Notes under the pieces: model-generated
Databases searched by the model: none
The model's input: the letters and a program-made list of their open reading frames with translations, nothing else
Told to the model about the DNA's origin: nothing
In this document: in pieces, positions 1 to 6,788 of the stretch
How positions within the stretch are numbered: the first letter of the stretch is position 1
Layout of the letters: every line of letters starts with the position of its first letter
Made by a program: the position numbers and the translations under genes
NCBI GenBank assembly: GCA_902795905.1
Contig: CADBMY010000145.1
Location: 1 to 6,788 of the forward strand
DNA from: an uncultured Erysipelotrichaceae bacterium
Lineage (GTDB): Bacteria > Bacillota_I > Bacilli_A > Erysipelotrichales > Erysipelotrichaceae
Length of the DNA: 6,788 bases
Direction of reading: 5' to 3'

Positions 1-416
1 ACACCTGTATACGGATTAAACAGCTGATCATGCTGGGGATACTTGTTCAGCTCGATCATCTGCGTGAGATATCTCTCGATCGTGTCATAATCGTGCTGCT
101 GACGTACGCTCAGCTTGTCATAATCAAACGTATGCAGTTCATCAAGAACGGACTGATTCTCTTCGACTGCAGCCGCATAGGACTCCCATGTCGCATCACC
201 AAACAGCAGTTCGGGTTTCTCGATACCCATCTTCCGGTAATCCTTGACGGTAAAATGCATACCGAGATAATCGCTTTCCATGGTCTCGATAAACTCTCTG
301 GTCATAAAGTCATCGAAAGATGGATCATCTCCCTCTTCCGCATAGACGGTATATGCCGGAAGACTCAGCGCGAATACCGTCACCAGAATCAATAAGCTGT
401 TTAAGATCTTCTTCAT
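1..416 (-). CDS. Secreted DUF885 family protein, N-terminal 138 codons only
   Basis: The reading frame opens at ATG 416-414 and runs off the left edge after 138 codons. It begins MKKILNSLLILVTVFALS, a lysine-rich start followed by a hydrophobic core, and has a likely signal peptidase I site after A26 (VYA|EE). There is no lipobox cysteine, so it is probably exported as a soluble or loosely held protein. The mature part starts with an acidic FDDFMTREFIETM helix, then GMHFTVKDYRKMGI, LHTFDYDKLS and QQHDYDTIERYL, ending near NPYTG. This order resembles the N-terminal part of DUF885 proteins (F..F......D....HFT..P...GI; FDYD.L...Q..TYDIL..YL; TTG.Q). DUF885 members are thought to be zinc-metallopeptidase-like, but the metal motif lies in the unseen C-terminal part. 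Its start overlaps the pullulanase stop. Family assignment is by pattern memory; substrate unknown. Confidence 0.85.
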   Translation of the reverse strand, partial: MKKILNSLLILVTVFALSLPAYTVYAEEGDDPSFDDFMTREFIETMESDYLGMHFTVKDYRKMGIEKPELLFGDATWESYAAAVEENQSVLDELHTFDYDKLSVRQQHDYDTIERYLTQMIELNKYPQHDQLFNPYTG

Positions 417-2533
417 TTTCCCACCTGTTTCTTCAATATGACCACGGTCAGTCTGCCGACGGTCAATTCATGGATGATGTCATCATGCATCAGTCCGTTT
501 TCATCGCAGAGGATCGTCCAGCCCTCGCTGACCTCTGCCCGGTAAGGCCGGTCGGATCCGTTGATGATCACTCTCAGCTGGTGATGCTCATCATACAGAT
601 CGTAGCGCACAACGCCGTCATCCACGACATTGATCATCACATGTCCGCGGATCTTCTCTGCCGTATCCAGCCGGAACAGCGGTTCACTCCTGCGGATCGT
701 TATACAGTGTTTAGTATAGTCGTAGATCTCGTGGTTCAGAGCCAGTCTGTCCCAGTTCATACTGTTGATCTCATCCCCGGCATTGTAAGAATTACTGTTG
801 TCATTCTTGGTTCCGGCAAACTCGATCCCTGCGTGCAGGAAAGGCACCCCCTGCGCAAACAGTGTACAGGCGATCATCATCTTCTGACGCATGATCCTGA
901 CTTCACGCGGTTCATTGGCACAGCAGGCATGCATCTTATCCCAGGCTGTCAGATTATCGTGTGTCTCTACACCGTTGATACTCTGCACCGGTTCGTCAAA
1001 ACGCCAGAAGAACGGGCCCTGGACGCTGTGTCCGAGCATTGCGCTGCAGGCATCGAAAGCCATATTCGTGTTGCCGGTCAGAAAACCCTGATAGTATTTG
1101 CCGTCATCCGAAGTCGCACCCTTCAGCACATCACGGAAGACATCATTGAAATGCCCGATATTCGGCATCTTCGTCTGATTCTCGATCATGGCTTTTTGCT
1201 CATACGGCAGTGATGTCGGAAGATTCCAGCCCTCTCCATATATCAGGCCATCCGGTTTGATCTTACGAAGCAGATCAAACAGCTCATTCATTGTATCCGT
1301 ATCCAGGATCCCCATCAGGTCAAAACGGAAGCCGTCAGCACCGTAGACCTCGGTCCAGGTACGAATGATCTTCCGGAACAGTTTGCGTGTCATCCGCCGT
1401 CTGCTCTCGAGATCATTGCCGCAGAAAGAACCGTTGGAGAGATATCCGTTCTCACTGTAACGGAAATAGTAGTAAGGCACCGTCAGTTCCAGAGGATTGT
1501 CATTGACATCATACATGTGGTTGAAGACAACGTCATAAACAACCCGGATGCCCCGGCTGTGCAGAGCTGCCGCCATCATCCGCAGTTCTTTCATTCTCGC
1601 GTATGGATCATTGGGATCGGAGGCATAGGAACCCTCCGGTACCAGCATATTATAGGGATCATATCCCCAGTTGTAGTTGAGTTCCGGATGCAGTTCGTTG
1701 ACGGTCGCAAAATCCGCACATGGCATGAACTGCACATGCGTAACCCCCAGAGACGAAAGATAATCCAGTCCTGTAGGAAATCCGTTCAGTGATGTCCCGG
1801 CTTCCGTCAGGGAAAGGTACTTACCGTTCAAAGTCGTCCCGGTACGCTTGTTGCTTGTCATGTCTCTGACATTTGCTTCGTAGATCACCGCATCAGCTGC
1901 ACTGTTCAGCTTCAGTGATACCCCGGGATCCGGTATGCTGAGCACTTCACTCAGGTCGATCACGGCACTTTCTCTGCCGTTGGCCGTACTGCTCAGGGCA
2001 TACGGATCAGGTGTTCTGACGATCTCGCCGTTACGCTCCACAAGGTAATAGTATGTACTGTATTTCTGATCACCGTAGACACGTCCGCGGAATACACCGC
2101 GGTCGGTCCTGGTCATGACCTGGCTGACTTCCTTGTCTTTCCCGCAAAGCTGCAGGGTAACAGACACAGCCGTCGGTGCCCATAACGCAAAATCCGTATA
2201 TGTCCTGTGATATACAGCGCCGAGGTCATCACCGTCATAGGCATAGTATTCATCAAACTTATCACGCTGTACGATGTGGCGCATCTGCAGAGGCGTTTTC
2301 TTTCCGTTGCGCTCATACAGAAAATATGCCGTTCCGATATCCAGATCGGCATGTGCGCTTAACTCGTATATTACTTCGTTATCACGGTCTTCCCGGCGTC
2401 TGATCAGACACGGATGCATACGTCCGGAAGGATCGCACAGGTAAAAATCACCGGTGACCCCGCCGTAATACCGGCGGGATACCACCACTGTTATCTTACC
2501 GAAGTCATCCTGATAAGCATTGAAGAGTTCCAT
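413..2533 (-). CDS. pulA: Type I pullulanase (glycogen debranching enzyme)
   Basis: This GH13 enzyme hydrolyses alpha-1,6 bonds in pullulan and in phosphorylase-trimmed glycogen. Of 706 residues, about 1-100 form an N-terminal beta domain, 105-200 a CBM48-like domain (YTDFALWAPTAVSVTLQL), 210-600 the catalytic barrel, and 615-706 a C-terminal beta domain. The type I signature YNWGYDP is at 287-293. Catalytic regions are intact: DVVFNHMY (334-341), nucleophile D405 in GFRFDLMG, acid/base E434 in IYGEGWN, and transition-state D526 in ETHDNLTAWD. There is no signal peptide, CBM41 or surface anchor, and the length resembles Bacillus AmyX, so it should be cytoplasmic. It stands where glgX sits in proteobacterial glycogen operons. 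The ATG at 2533 is supported by GAGAGG inside the end of glgP, and its TGA overlaps the next start as ATGA. AmyX-type naming would serve equally; a true GlgX is less likely given YNWGYDP. Confidence 0.96.
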   Translation of the reverse strand: MELFNAYQDDFGKITVVVSRRYYGGVTGDFYLCDPSGRMHPCLIRRREDRDNEVIYELSAHADLDIGTAYFLYERNGKKTPLQMRHIVQRDKFDEYYAYDGDDLGAVYHRTYTDFALWAPTAVSVTLQLCGKDKEVSQVMTRTDRGVFRGRVYGDQKYSTYYYLVERNGEIVRTPDPYALSSTANGRESAVIDLSEVLSIPDPGVSLKLNSAADAVIYEANVRDMTSNKRTGTTLNGKYLSLTEAGTSLNGFPTGLDYLSSLGVTHVQFMPCADFATVNELHPELNYNWGYDPYNMLVPEGSYASDPNDPYARMKELRMMAAALHSRGIRVVYDVVFNHMYDVNDNPLELTVPYYYFRYSENGYLSNGSFCGNDLESRRRMTRKLFRKIIRTWTEVYGADGFRFDLMGILDTDTMNELFDLLRKIKPDGLIYGEGWNLPTSLPYEQKAMIENQTKMPNIGHFNDVFRDVLKGATSDDGKYYQGFLTGNTNMAFDACSAMLGHSVQGPFFWRFDEPVQSINGVETHDNLTAWDKMHACCANEPREVRIMRQKMMIACTLFAQGVPFLHAGIEFAGTKNDNSNSYNAGDEINSMNWDRLALNHEIYDYTKHCITIRRSEPLFRLDTAEKIRGHVMINVVDDGVVRYDLYDEHHQLRVIINGSDRPYRAEVSEGWTILCDENGLMHDDIIHELTVGRLTVVILKKQVGK
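420..426 (-). promoter_or_regulatory. Ribosome binding site of the DUF885 gene inside the end of pulA
   Basis: The coding strand reads AGGTGGG, one mismatch from AGGAGGG, 3 bases ahead of the ATG at 416. It lies in the last codons of the pullulanase (QVGK). Together with the ATGA stop/start overlap it decides this start and implies re-initiation by terminating ribosomes. The spacing is on the short side. Confidence 0.65.
2459..2478 (-). other. GC-only inverted repeat near the 5' end of pulA
   Basis: Two perfect 7-base arms, CCCGCCG and CGGCGGG, flank a 6-base loop (GTATTA on the coding strand), covering roughly codons 19-25 of the pullulanase gene. All seven pairs are G-C. Directly downstream on the message is the self-complementary 10-mer TCACCGGTGA (2448-2457), followed by five T. 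It lies within an intact conserved gene and the T run is 10 bases away from the hairpin, so it does not look like a working intrinsic terminator. A role in mRNA folding or ribosome pacing is possible but unproven; chance plus glycine/arginine codons could explain it. Confidence 0.45.
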
Positions 2534-2534
2534 T

Positions 2535-4943
2535 TTAACCTCTCATCTTTACAGGTTCGATATGCCAGATATCCTCCGCATACTCTCTGATCGTACGGTC
2601 ACTGGAGAAATGATGAGACTGTGCGATATTGATCAGACAGCTCTTTGCCCAGCCGCTGCGGTCACTGTATCTGCGGGAGATCTCTCTCTGTGCTTCGACA
2701 TACGCATTGAAATCTGCCAGCACATAGTACTCATCGTTTCTGATCAGCACTTCATCATAGATGATGCGGAAGTCTTCGCGGTTGTCGCTCCATGTACCGT
2801 CGATCAGGGAATCGAGGACCTTACGGATACGCTCATCGGCACTGTAATAGCTGTAGGCATGATAACCGTTGCGGATCCTGGCAATATCATCCACATTCAT
2901 ACCGAAGATGACACTGTTCTGACGTCCTACATACTCGTCGATCTCTACATTGGCGCCATCCAGTGTACCCAGCATCACGGCACCGTTCATCATGAACTTC
3001 ATATTGCCGGTACCGCTGGCTTCCTTACCTGCTGTACTGATCTGTTCACTGACATCCGTACCGTTCATCAGGTATTCGGACATCGTTACTCTGTAGTTAG
3101 GCAGGAAAACGACCTTGAGCATGCCCTTGACATCAGGATCATCGTTTACCTTTTTGGCGACACAGTTGATCAGGTGGATCACGCTCTTGGCAAAGGTATA
3201 GGCAGGTGCTGCCTTACCGGCAAAGATAAATGTACGGGGATAGATCATGAAATTCGGATCGGACTTGATCCTCTGATACAGATAGATAACATGCATGATA
3301 TTGAGCAGCTGTCTCTTATATGCATGGATACGTTTAGCCTGCGTATCAATGATCGAATTCGGGTCGATCGTTACACCAGTCGTACGCTTGACATAGTCTG
3401 CGAGAATCTCTTTTCTCTTTAACTTGACCTTCATGAACTGTTTCTGTACTTTCGGATCATCAGCGTACTTCATCAGCTTCTCGACCTTGGTAAAGTCTTT
3501 TCTGTATCCGTTTCCGATCGTCTCATCCAGGAACTCCGCAAGTTCAGGATTGGAGTACATCAGCCATCTTCTGGGTGTGATACCGTTTGTCTTGTTCTGG
3601 AAACGTTCCGGCCAGATCTGTGCATATTCTTTGAACAGATCTGTCTTCAGAAGTCCGGAGTGGATCCTGGCAACACCGTTGACCGTATGACTGCCGATCA
3701 CAGCGATTCTTGCCATGTGTACACGTCCGCCGCTGATCGGTCTGACTTTCTCTATATAGCTCGGATCCTGTGTGACAGTGTCCCTGACAAAGCTGACCAT
3801 ACGTCTGTCGATCTCTTCGATGATCATGTAGATTCTGGGCAGAAGCTTGCGGACATACTCGGAAGGCCATGTCTCCAGAGCCTCACTCATGACCGTATGA
3901 TTCGTATAGGAAACGACCTGTTTGACAAGTGTCCAGGCATCGTTCCATTCATAGTCAAACTCATCCATCAGTATCCGCATCAGTTCCGGAATAACGAATA
4001 CCGGATGCGTATCATTCAGCTGGATCGCTGCATATTCAGGCAGATTGCTCAGTGTGTCATGATCTCCCAAATGGGAAACGATGATCGAACGCACACCGGC
4101 CGCAACGAAGAAATACTCCTGTTTCAGACGCAGGATCTTACCTTCCTCCGTAGAATCATCGGGATAGACGTTCTGGCAGATCTCACTGACAGACGCAACA
4201 TACTTACGGTAGTCGATTCCTGACGGAGAAGTATCCGCAGGCTCTGCCGACCACAGACGAAGTGTATTCGTCATCTTTGTGTTGGCACCGATCATCGGCA
4301 TATCATAAGGAACCGCCAGAACATGTTCAGCATTCACATGCTTGAAGTGCAGGTTGCCGTTACTGTCGGCACTGACCTCAACATTGCCGTAGAACGATAC
4401 GTCTACAGAGTGTTTAGGTTTGCGGATCTCCCACGGATTGCCGATACGCAGCCACATGTCAGGCATCTCCAGCTGTCTGCCGTTTTTATCGATATCCTGA
4501 CGGAACAGACCGTTCTGATAACGGATACAGTTGCCGTTCACCGCGTAATTCAGTGTTGCGGCAGAGTCCATGAAGCACGCTGCCAGTCTGCCGAGACCGC
4601 CGTTGCCAAGACCTGCGTCCTTTTCCATCGAGATCAGGTTTCTGAGATCGATACCGAGATCTTTCAGACCGTCATTAACGATATCGTAGATTCCGAGATT
4701 CATCAGATTGTTGCCAAGACTTCTGCCCAGCAGAAACTCCATTGAGAAATAATATACCTGCTTGCGTGACTGCTTCGACGTATTGACTTTGGTATCTTTC
4801 CAGTTCATACTAGCCTGTTCTCTGACCATCTCCGCCAGAAGTGTATACTTCTCGGTTGGATGAGTATTCTCAACTGTTGTACCGTACGCAGCAATCAGTC
4901 GCTCGCTGTACTCTTTCTTAAATTCATTTTTGTTTTTCCACAT
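2535..4943 (-). CDS. glgP: Glycogen/alpha-glucan phosphorylase
   Basis: GlgP (GT35) uses phosphate to release glucose-1-phosphate from the non-reducing ends of glycogen, stopping near branch points. The 802-residue length is normal for the family. Visible landmarks in order: FSMEFLLGRSLGNNL (66-80), glycine-rich GLGNGGLGRL (111-120), GNPWE (168-172), LRLWSAEP (228-235), NDTHP (310-314), YTNHTVMSEALETWP (346-360), KRIHAYKRQLLN (537-548), and the pyridoxal-phosphate signature EASGTGNMKF (641-650), in which K649 is the predicted cofactor-binding lysine. The start ATG at 4943 is set by a good ribosome binding site 6 bases upstream. The stop TAA is separated by one base from the pullulanase ATG, so the two are probably translationally coupled. 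One oddity is LMNGTD at 625-630, where the family usually has IPAAD. The vertebrate AMP and phosphoserine control features were not looked for in detail; bacterial enzymes are normally unregulated by phosphorylation. Confidence 0.98.
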   Translation of the reverse strand: MWKNKNEFKKEYSERLIAAYGTTVENTHPTEKYTLLAEMVREQASMNWKDTKVNTSKQSRKQVYYFSMEFLLGRSLGNNLMNLGIYDIVNDGLKDLGIDLRNLISMEKDAGLGNGGLGRLAACFMDSAATLNYAVNGNCIRYQNGLFRQDIDKNGRQLEMPDMWLRIGNPWEIRKPKHSVDVSFYGNVEVSADSNGNLHFKHVNAEHVLAVPYDMPMIGANTKMTNTLRLWSAEPADTSPSGIDYRKYVASVSEICQNVYPDDSTEEGKILRLKQEYFFVAAGVRSIIVSHLGDHDTLSNLPEYAAIQLNDTHPVFVIPELMRILMDEFDYEWNDAWTLVKQVVSYTNHTVMSEALETWPSEYVRKLLPRIYMIIEEIDRRMVSFVRDTVTQDPSYIEKVRPISGGRVHMARIAVIGSHTVNGVARIHSGLLKTDLFKEYAQIWPERFQNKTNGITPRRWLMYSNPELAEFLDETIGNGYRKDFTKVEKLMKYADDPKVQKQFMKVKLKRKEILADYVKRTTGVTIDPNSIIDTQAKRIHAYKRQLLNIMHVIYLYQRIKSDPNFMIYPRTFIFAGKAAPAYTFAKSVIHLINCVAKKVNDDPDVKGMLKVVFLPNYRVTMSEYLMNGTDVSEQISTAGKEASGTGNMKFMMNGAVMLGTLDGANVEIDEYVGRQNSVIFGMNVDDIARIRNGYHAYSYYSADERIRKVLDSLIDGTWSDNREDFRIIYDEVLIRNDEYYVLADFNAYVEAQREISRRYSDRSGWAKSCLINIAQSHHFSSDRTIREYAEDIWHIEPVKMRG
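2539..2544 (-). promoter_or_regulatory. Ribosome binding site of pulA inside the end of glgP
   Basis: The coding strand has GAGAGG, 5 bases before the pullulanase ATG. It overlaps the last two sense codons of glgP (R801, G802), and the glgP TAA lies between it and the ATG. A ribosome finishing glgP would stop on top of this site, which favours coupled translation and supports the ATG at 2533 as the true start. Confidence 0.75.
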
Positions 4944-4948
4944 AACGT

Positions 4949-4955
4949 TCCCCTT
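4949..4955 (-). promoter_or_regulatory. Ribosome binding site of glgP
   Basis: The coding strand reads AAGGGGA directly after the glgB stop codon, with 6 bases between the last G and the glgP ATG. It fills the 12-base intergenic gap and fixes the glgP start at 4943. No promoter can fit in this gap. Confidence 0.8.
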
Positions 4956-6788
4956 TTACTGCTCTGTCTTACGTGATTTTCTCTTGGCGATCCGCATCCA
5001 TATCGCGCCAAACGGAGCCAGACGCAGATCAAGCTCATGATCAAACTTAGCACCTTCGGCAGCCGGGTGCGTCTTGATCGGTTCAAAATTACACATATTA
5101 CAGCCGTTGTATATATCCTTTTCAGAGTTCAGTATCTCTGTCCAGGTTCCCTTCTGCGGTACGCCTACCGTAAACTTCTCGTAGGATACCGGTGTCATAT
5201 TCAATACGCACAGGATATATTCCTTTTCATCTTCACGATAGAAGGAGTATACACTTCTGTCCGCATCATCCGCATCGATCCATTTGAATCCATCATAGGT
5301 ATAATCGTGTTTATACAGACAGGGATGATTCAGATAGATCTTGTTCAAATCCGTAATATAACGCTGGAAAGCACTGTGGATCGGGTACGAAAGCAGGAAC
5401 CAGTCAAGCTCCTTGGTCTCATCAAATTCCCTGATCGTAGCGATCTCATTGCCCATGAAGTTCAGTTTCTTGCCGGGATGTGCATACATATAGGCATACA
5501 GGTTTCTTGCCTGGGCAAATTTCTGCTCATACGTTCCCCACATGCGGTCAACGATCGTCTTCTTTCCGTGTACATTCTCATCATGGCTGAACGGTAACAG
5601 GAATCTTTCGCTGTAGAAGTAAGCCATCGAGAATGTGAGCTTGTTGTGATGATATTTCCTGTATACAGGATCCAGTTCAAAATACCGCAGGGTATCATTC
5701 ATCCAGCCAAGATCCCACTTGTAGTCAAAGCCAAGACCCCCGTCCAAAGTACTCCATGTGACCTTCGGGAAATCACTGCTGTCTTCCGCAATTAACATGA
5801 CATCCGGATAATCCTTGGACAGATAGTAATTCATCCGCTTGATGAAGTAGAGCGAACCATCATTGGTGCCTCTGTCACGGTTGCCTCCCCAGTAGATCAG
5901 ATTGCTTACAGCATCCATGCGCAGACCGTCAATGTGGTAGATATCCAGCCAGAACTCAGCCGCACTGATCAGGAAAGACCTGACTTCTTCATTCCACAGG
6001 TCAAAATTCAGTGTGCCCCATTCCGATTCCGCATCTTCCCGTTTCCGGTATTCATACAGCGGTTCACCGTCAAACATGCGCAGACCAAAGTCATCCTTGA
6101 CAAAGTGTACGGGAACCATGTCCATGATCACACCGATACCGGCTTTGTGACAGGCATTGACAAATGACGCAAATTCCGTCGGATTGCCGTATCTGCTGGT
6201 CACCGAGAAATAACCGCTTGCCTGATATCCCCAGGAACCGTCAAACGGATACTCATTCAGGGGCATCAGTTCTATATGTGTATACCCATGTTCCTTCACG
6301 TACGGAATCAGTTCTGCTTCCAGCATACCGTAGGTATACGGATACTTCTCCTGCCGTTTCCAGCCTCCTGCATAGACTTCATAGATCGATATCGGACTGT
6401 CAAAGCCCTTGGAACGTTTCTTCATCCACGCTCCGTCAGACCATTTCAGCTGCCGTATATCATACACTTTGGACGCTGTTTCCGGTCTTGTCTCACTGTA
6501 GAAAGCATACGGATCCGCCTTGTAGATCGGATTTCCGTTACGATCTTCTATATAGTACTTATAGCTTTCCCACTCCCGGATCCCCGGCACAAACACGCTC
6601 CAAACGCCGGTAAACCCCGTACGTTCCATTCTGGCCGCGTTGATATCCCAGTTATTGAAACCGCCGACAACACTGACCGTTCTCGCGTGCGGTGCATAGA
6701 CAGTAAAGCGTACCCCTTCTCCGGACTCATTCGTGAAATGAGCACCGAAAAACATGTACATATTTGTGCCTGATCCCTGATGAAAAGC
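4956..6788 (-). CDS. glgB: 1,4-alpha-glucan branching enzyme, N-terminus beyond window edge
   Basis: GlgB (GH13) cuts an alpha-1,4 glucan chain and rejoins it through an alpha-1,6 bond, making glycogen branches in the cytoplasm. Numbering from the first visible ATG (6761): a CBM48 domain lies at about 13-95 (VYAPHARTVSVVGGFNNWD), the GH13 barrel at about 125-480, and a beta-sandwich C-terminal domain at about 495-590. Catalytic motifs are intact: region I MDMVPVHF (D214, H219), nucleophile D283 in GLRMDAV, acid/base E326 in LIAEDSS, and transition-state D394 in FSHDENVHGK. The protein ends in a basic tail (KRKSRK) at TAA 4958-4956. The frame stays open from 6761 to the window edge and reads AFHQGSGTN before MYMFFGAH. 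This matches the conserved FHxG...FGAH opening of GlgB, so I treat the ATG at 6761 as internal and the gene as 5'-partial. Only a weak CAGG precedes that ATG. It is the first visible gene of the block, 12 bases ahead of glgP. The identity is secure; the start is not in view. Confidence 0.96.
   Translation of the reverse strand, partial: AFHQGSGTNMYMFFGAHFTNESGEGVRFTVYAPHARTVSVVGGFNNWDINAARMERTGFTGVWSVFVPGIREWESYKYYIEDRNGNPIYKADPYAFYSETRPETASKVYDIRQLKWSDGAWMKKRSKGFDSPISIYEVYAGGWKRQEKYPYTYGMLEAELIPYVKEHGYTHIELMPLNEYPFDGSWGYQASGYFSVTSRYGNPTEFASFVNACHKAGIGVIMDMVPVHFVKDDFGLRMFDGEPLYEYRKREDAESEWGTLNFDLWNEEVRSFLISAAEFWLDIYHIDGLRMDAVSNLIYWGGNRDRGTNDGSLYFIKRMNYYLSKDYPDVMLIAEDSSDFPKVTWSTLDGGLGFDYKWDLGWMNDTLRYFELDPVYRKYHHNKLTFSMAYFYSERFLLPFSHDENVHGKKTIVDRMWGTYEQKFAQARNLYAYMYAHPGKKLNFMGNEIATIREFDETKELDWFLLSYPIHSAFQRYITDLNKIYLNHPCLYKHDYTYDGFKWIDADDADRSVYSFYREDEKEYILCVLNMTPVSYEKFTVGVPQKGTWTEILNSEKDIYNGCNMCNFEPIKTHPAAEGAKFDHELDLRLAPFGAIWMRIAKRKSRKTEQ

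Noticed and set aside
30..395. Plus-strand 121-codon open frame opposite the DUF885 gene
   Set aside because: The minus strand carries a better gene here: signal peptide, ribosome binding site, ATGA overlap with pulA and DUF885-like sequence.
320..1213. A 297-codon open frame on the plus strand opposite pulA
   Set aside because: It is antisense to a well-conserved pullulanase with all catalytic motifs; the translation has no recognisable domain and is rich in His, Ile and Asp as expected for a reverse-frame shadow.
2441..2478. Intrinsic terminator early in pulA
   Set aside because: The GC stem is separated from the T run by 10 bases, the T run is only five long, and the site lies inside an intact essential part of the gene.
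2520..3422. A 300-codon open frame on the plus strand opposite the end of glgP
   Set aside because: It overlaps the strongly conserved pyridoxal-phosphate region of GlgP on the other strand. Its length follows from few sense codons that read as stops on the opposite strand; no family resemblance was seen.
3660..4223. Plus-strand 187-codon open frame and other shorter plus-strand frames within glgP and glgB
   Set aside because: All lie wholly inside conserved minus-strand genes, lack convincing ribosome binding sites, and have low-complexity His/Ile/Asp-rich translations.
4944..4955. Promoter or regulatory element between glgB and glgP
   Set aside because: The gap is only 12 bases and is fully accounted for by the glgP ribosome binding site.
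1..6788. CRISPR arrays, tRNA/rRNA genes, insertion sequences or phage genes
   Set aside because: Nearly every base is assigned to four minus-strand metabolic genes; no tandem spaced repeats, tRNA-like ends, transposase motifs or terminal inverted repeats were seen.

Overview
The window is a tightly packed glycogen-metabolism gene block, all on the minus strand, most likely from a Bacillota (Firmicutes) bacterium. The evidence for the group is the clostridial/erysipelotrichial style of the branching enzyme (region I reading MDMVPVHF), a type I pullulanase used as the debranching enzyme, and AGG/GGGG-type ribosome binding sites. Base composition looks near 50% GC by eye, so a gut member with moderate GC is plausible. 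The exact genus cannot be read from this sequence.

In transcription order (right to left): a 1,4-alpha-glucan branching enzyme (GlgB, 4956-6788, whose true N-terminus lies beyond the right edge); glycogen phosphorylase (GlgP, 2535-4943); a cytoplasmic type I pullulanase (413-2533); and the first 138 codons of a secreted DUF885-family protein (1-416, running off the left edge). The junctions are 12 bases, 1 base and a 4-base ATGA overlap. There is no room for internal promoters or terminators between genes, so the block is almost certainly one polycistronic message with coupled translation. No non-coding stretch longer than 12 bases exists in the window.

Functionally, GlgB puts alpha-1,6 branches into growing glycogen, GlgP releases glucose-1-phosphate from the outer chains down to limit branches, and the pullulanase removes those branches so phosphorolysis can continue. 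The synthesis genes glgC/glgD/glgA are not here; they may lie upstream (right), as in many Bacillota glycogen operons, but this is inference. The DUF885 protein is the odd partner: it has a signal peptide and so acts outside the cytoplasm, yet it is translationally coupled to cytoplasmic glycogen enzymes.

I see no RNA gene, CRISPR array, insertion sequence, attachment site or unknown defence-like system. The points worth a second look are the GlgB start outside the window, the DUF885 coupling, a local variation in GlgP, a GC-only hairpin early in the pullulanase gene, and a marked excess of GATC.
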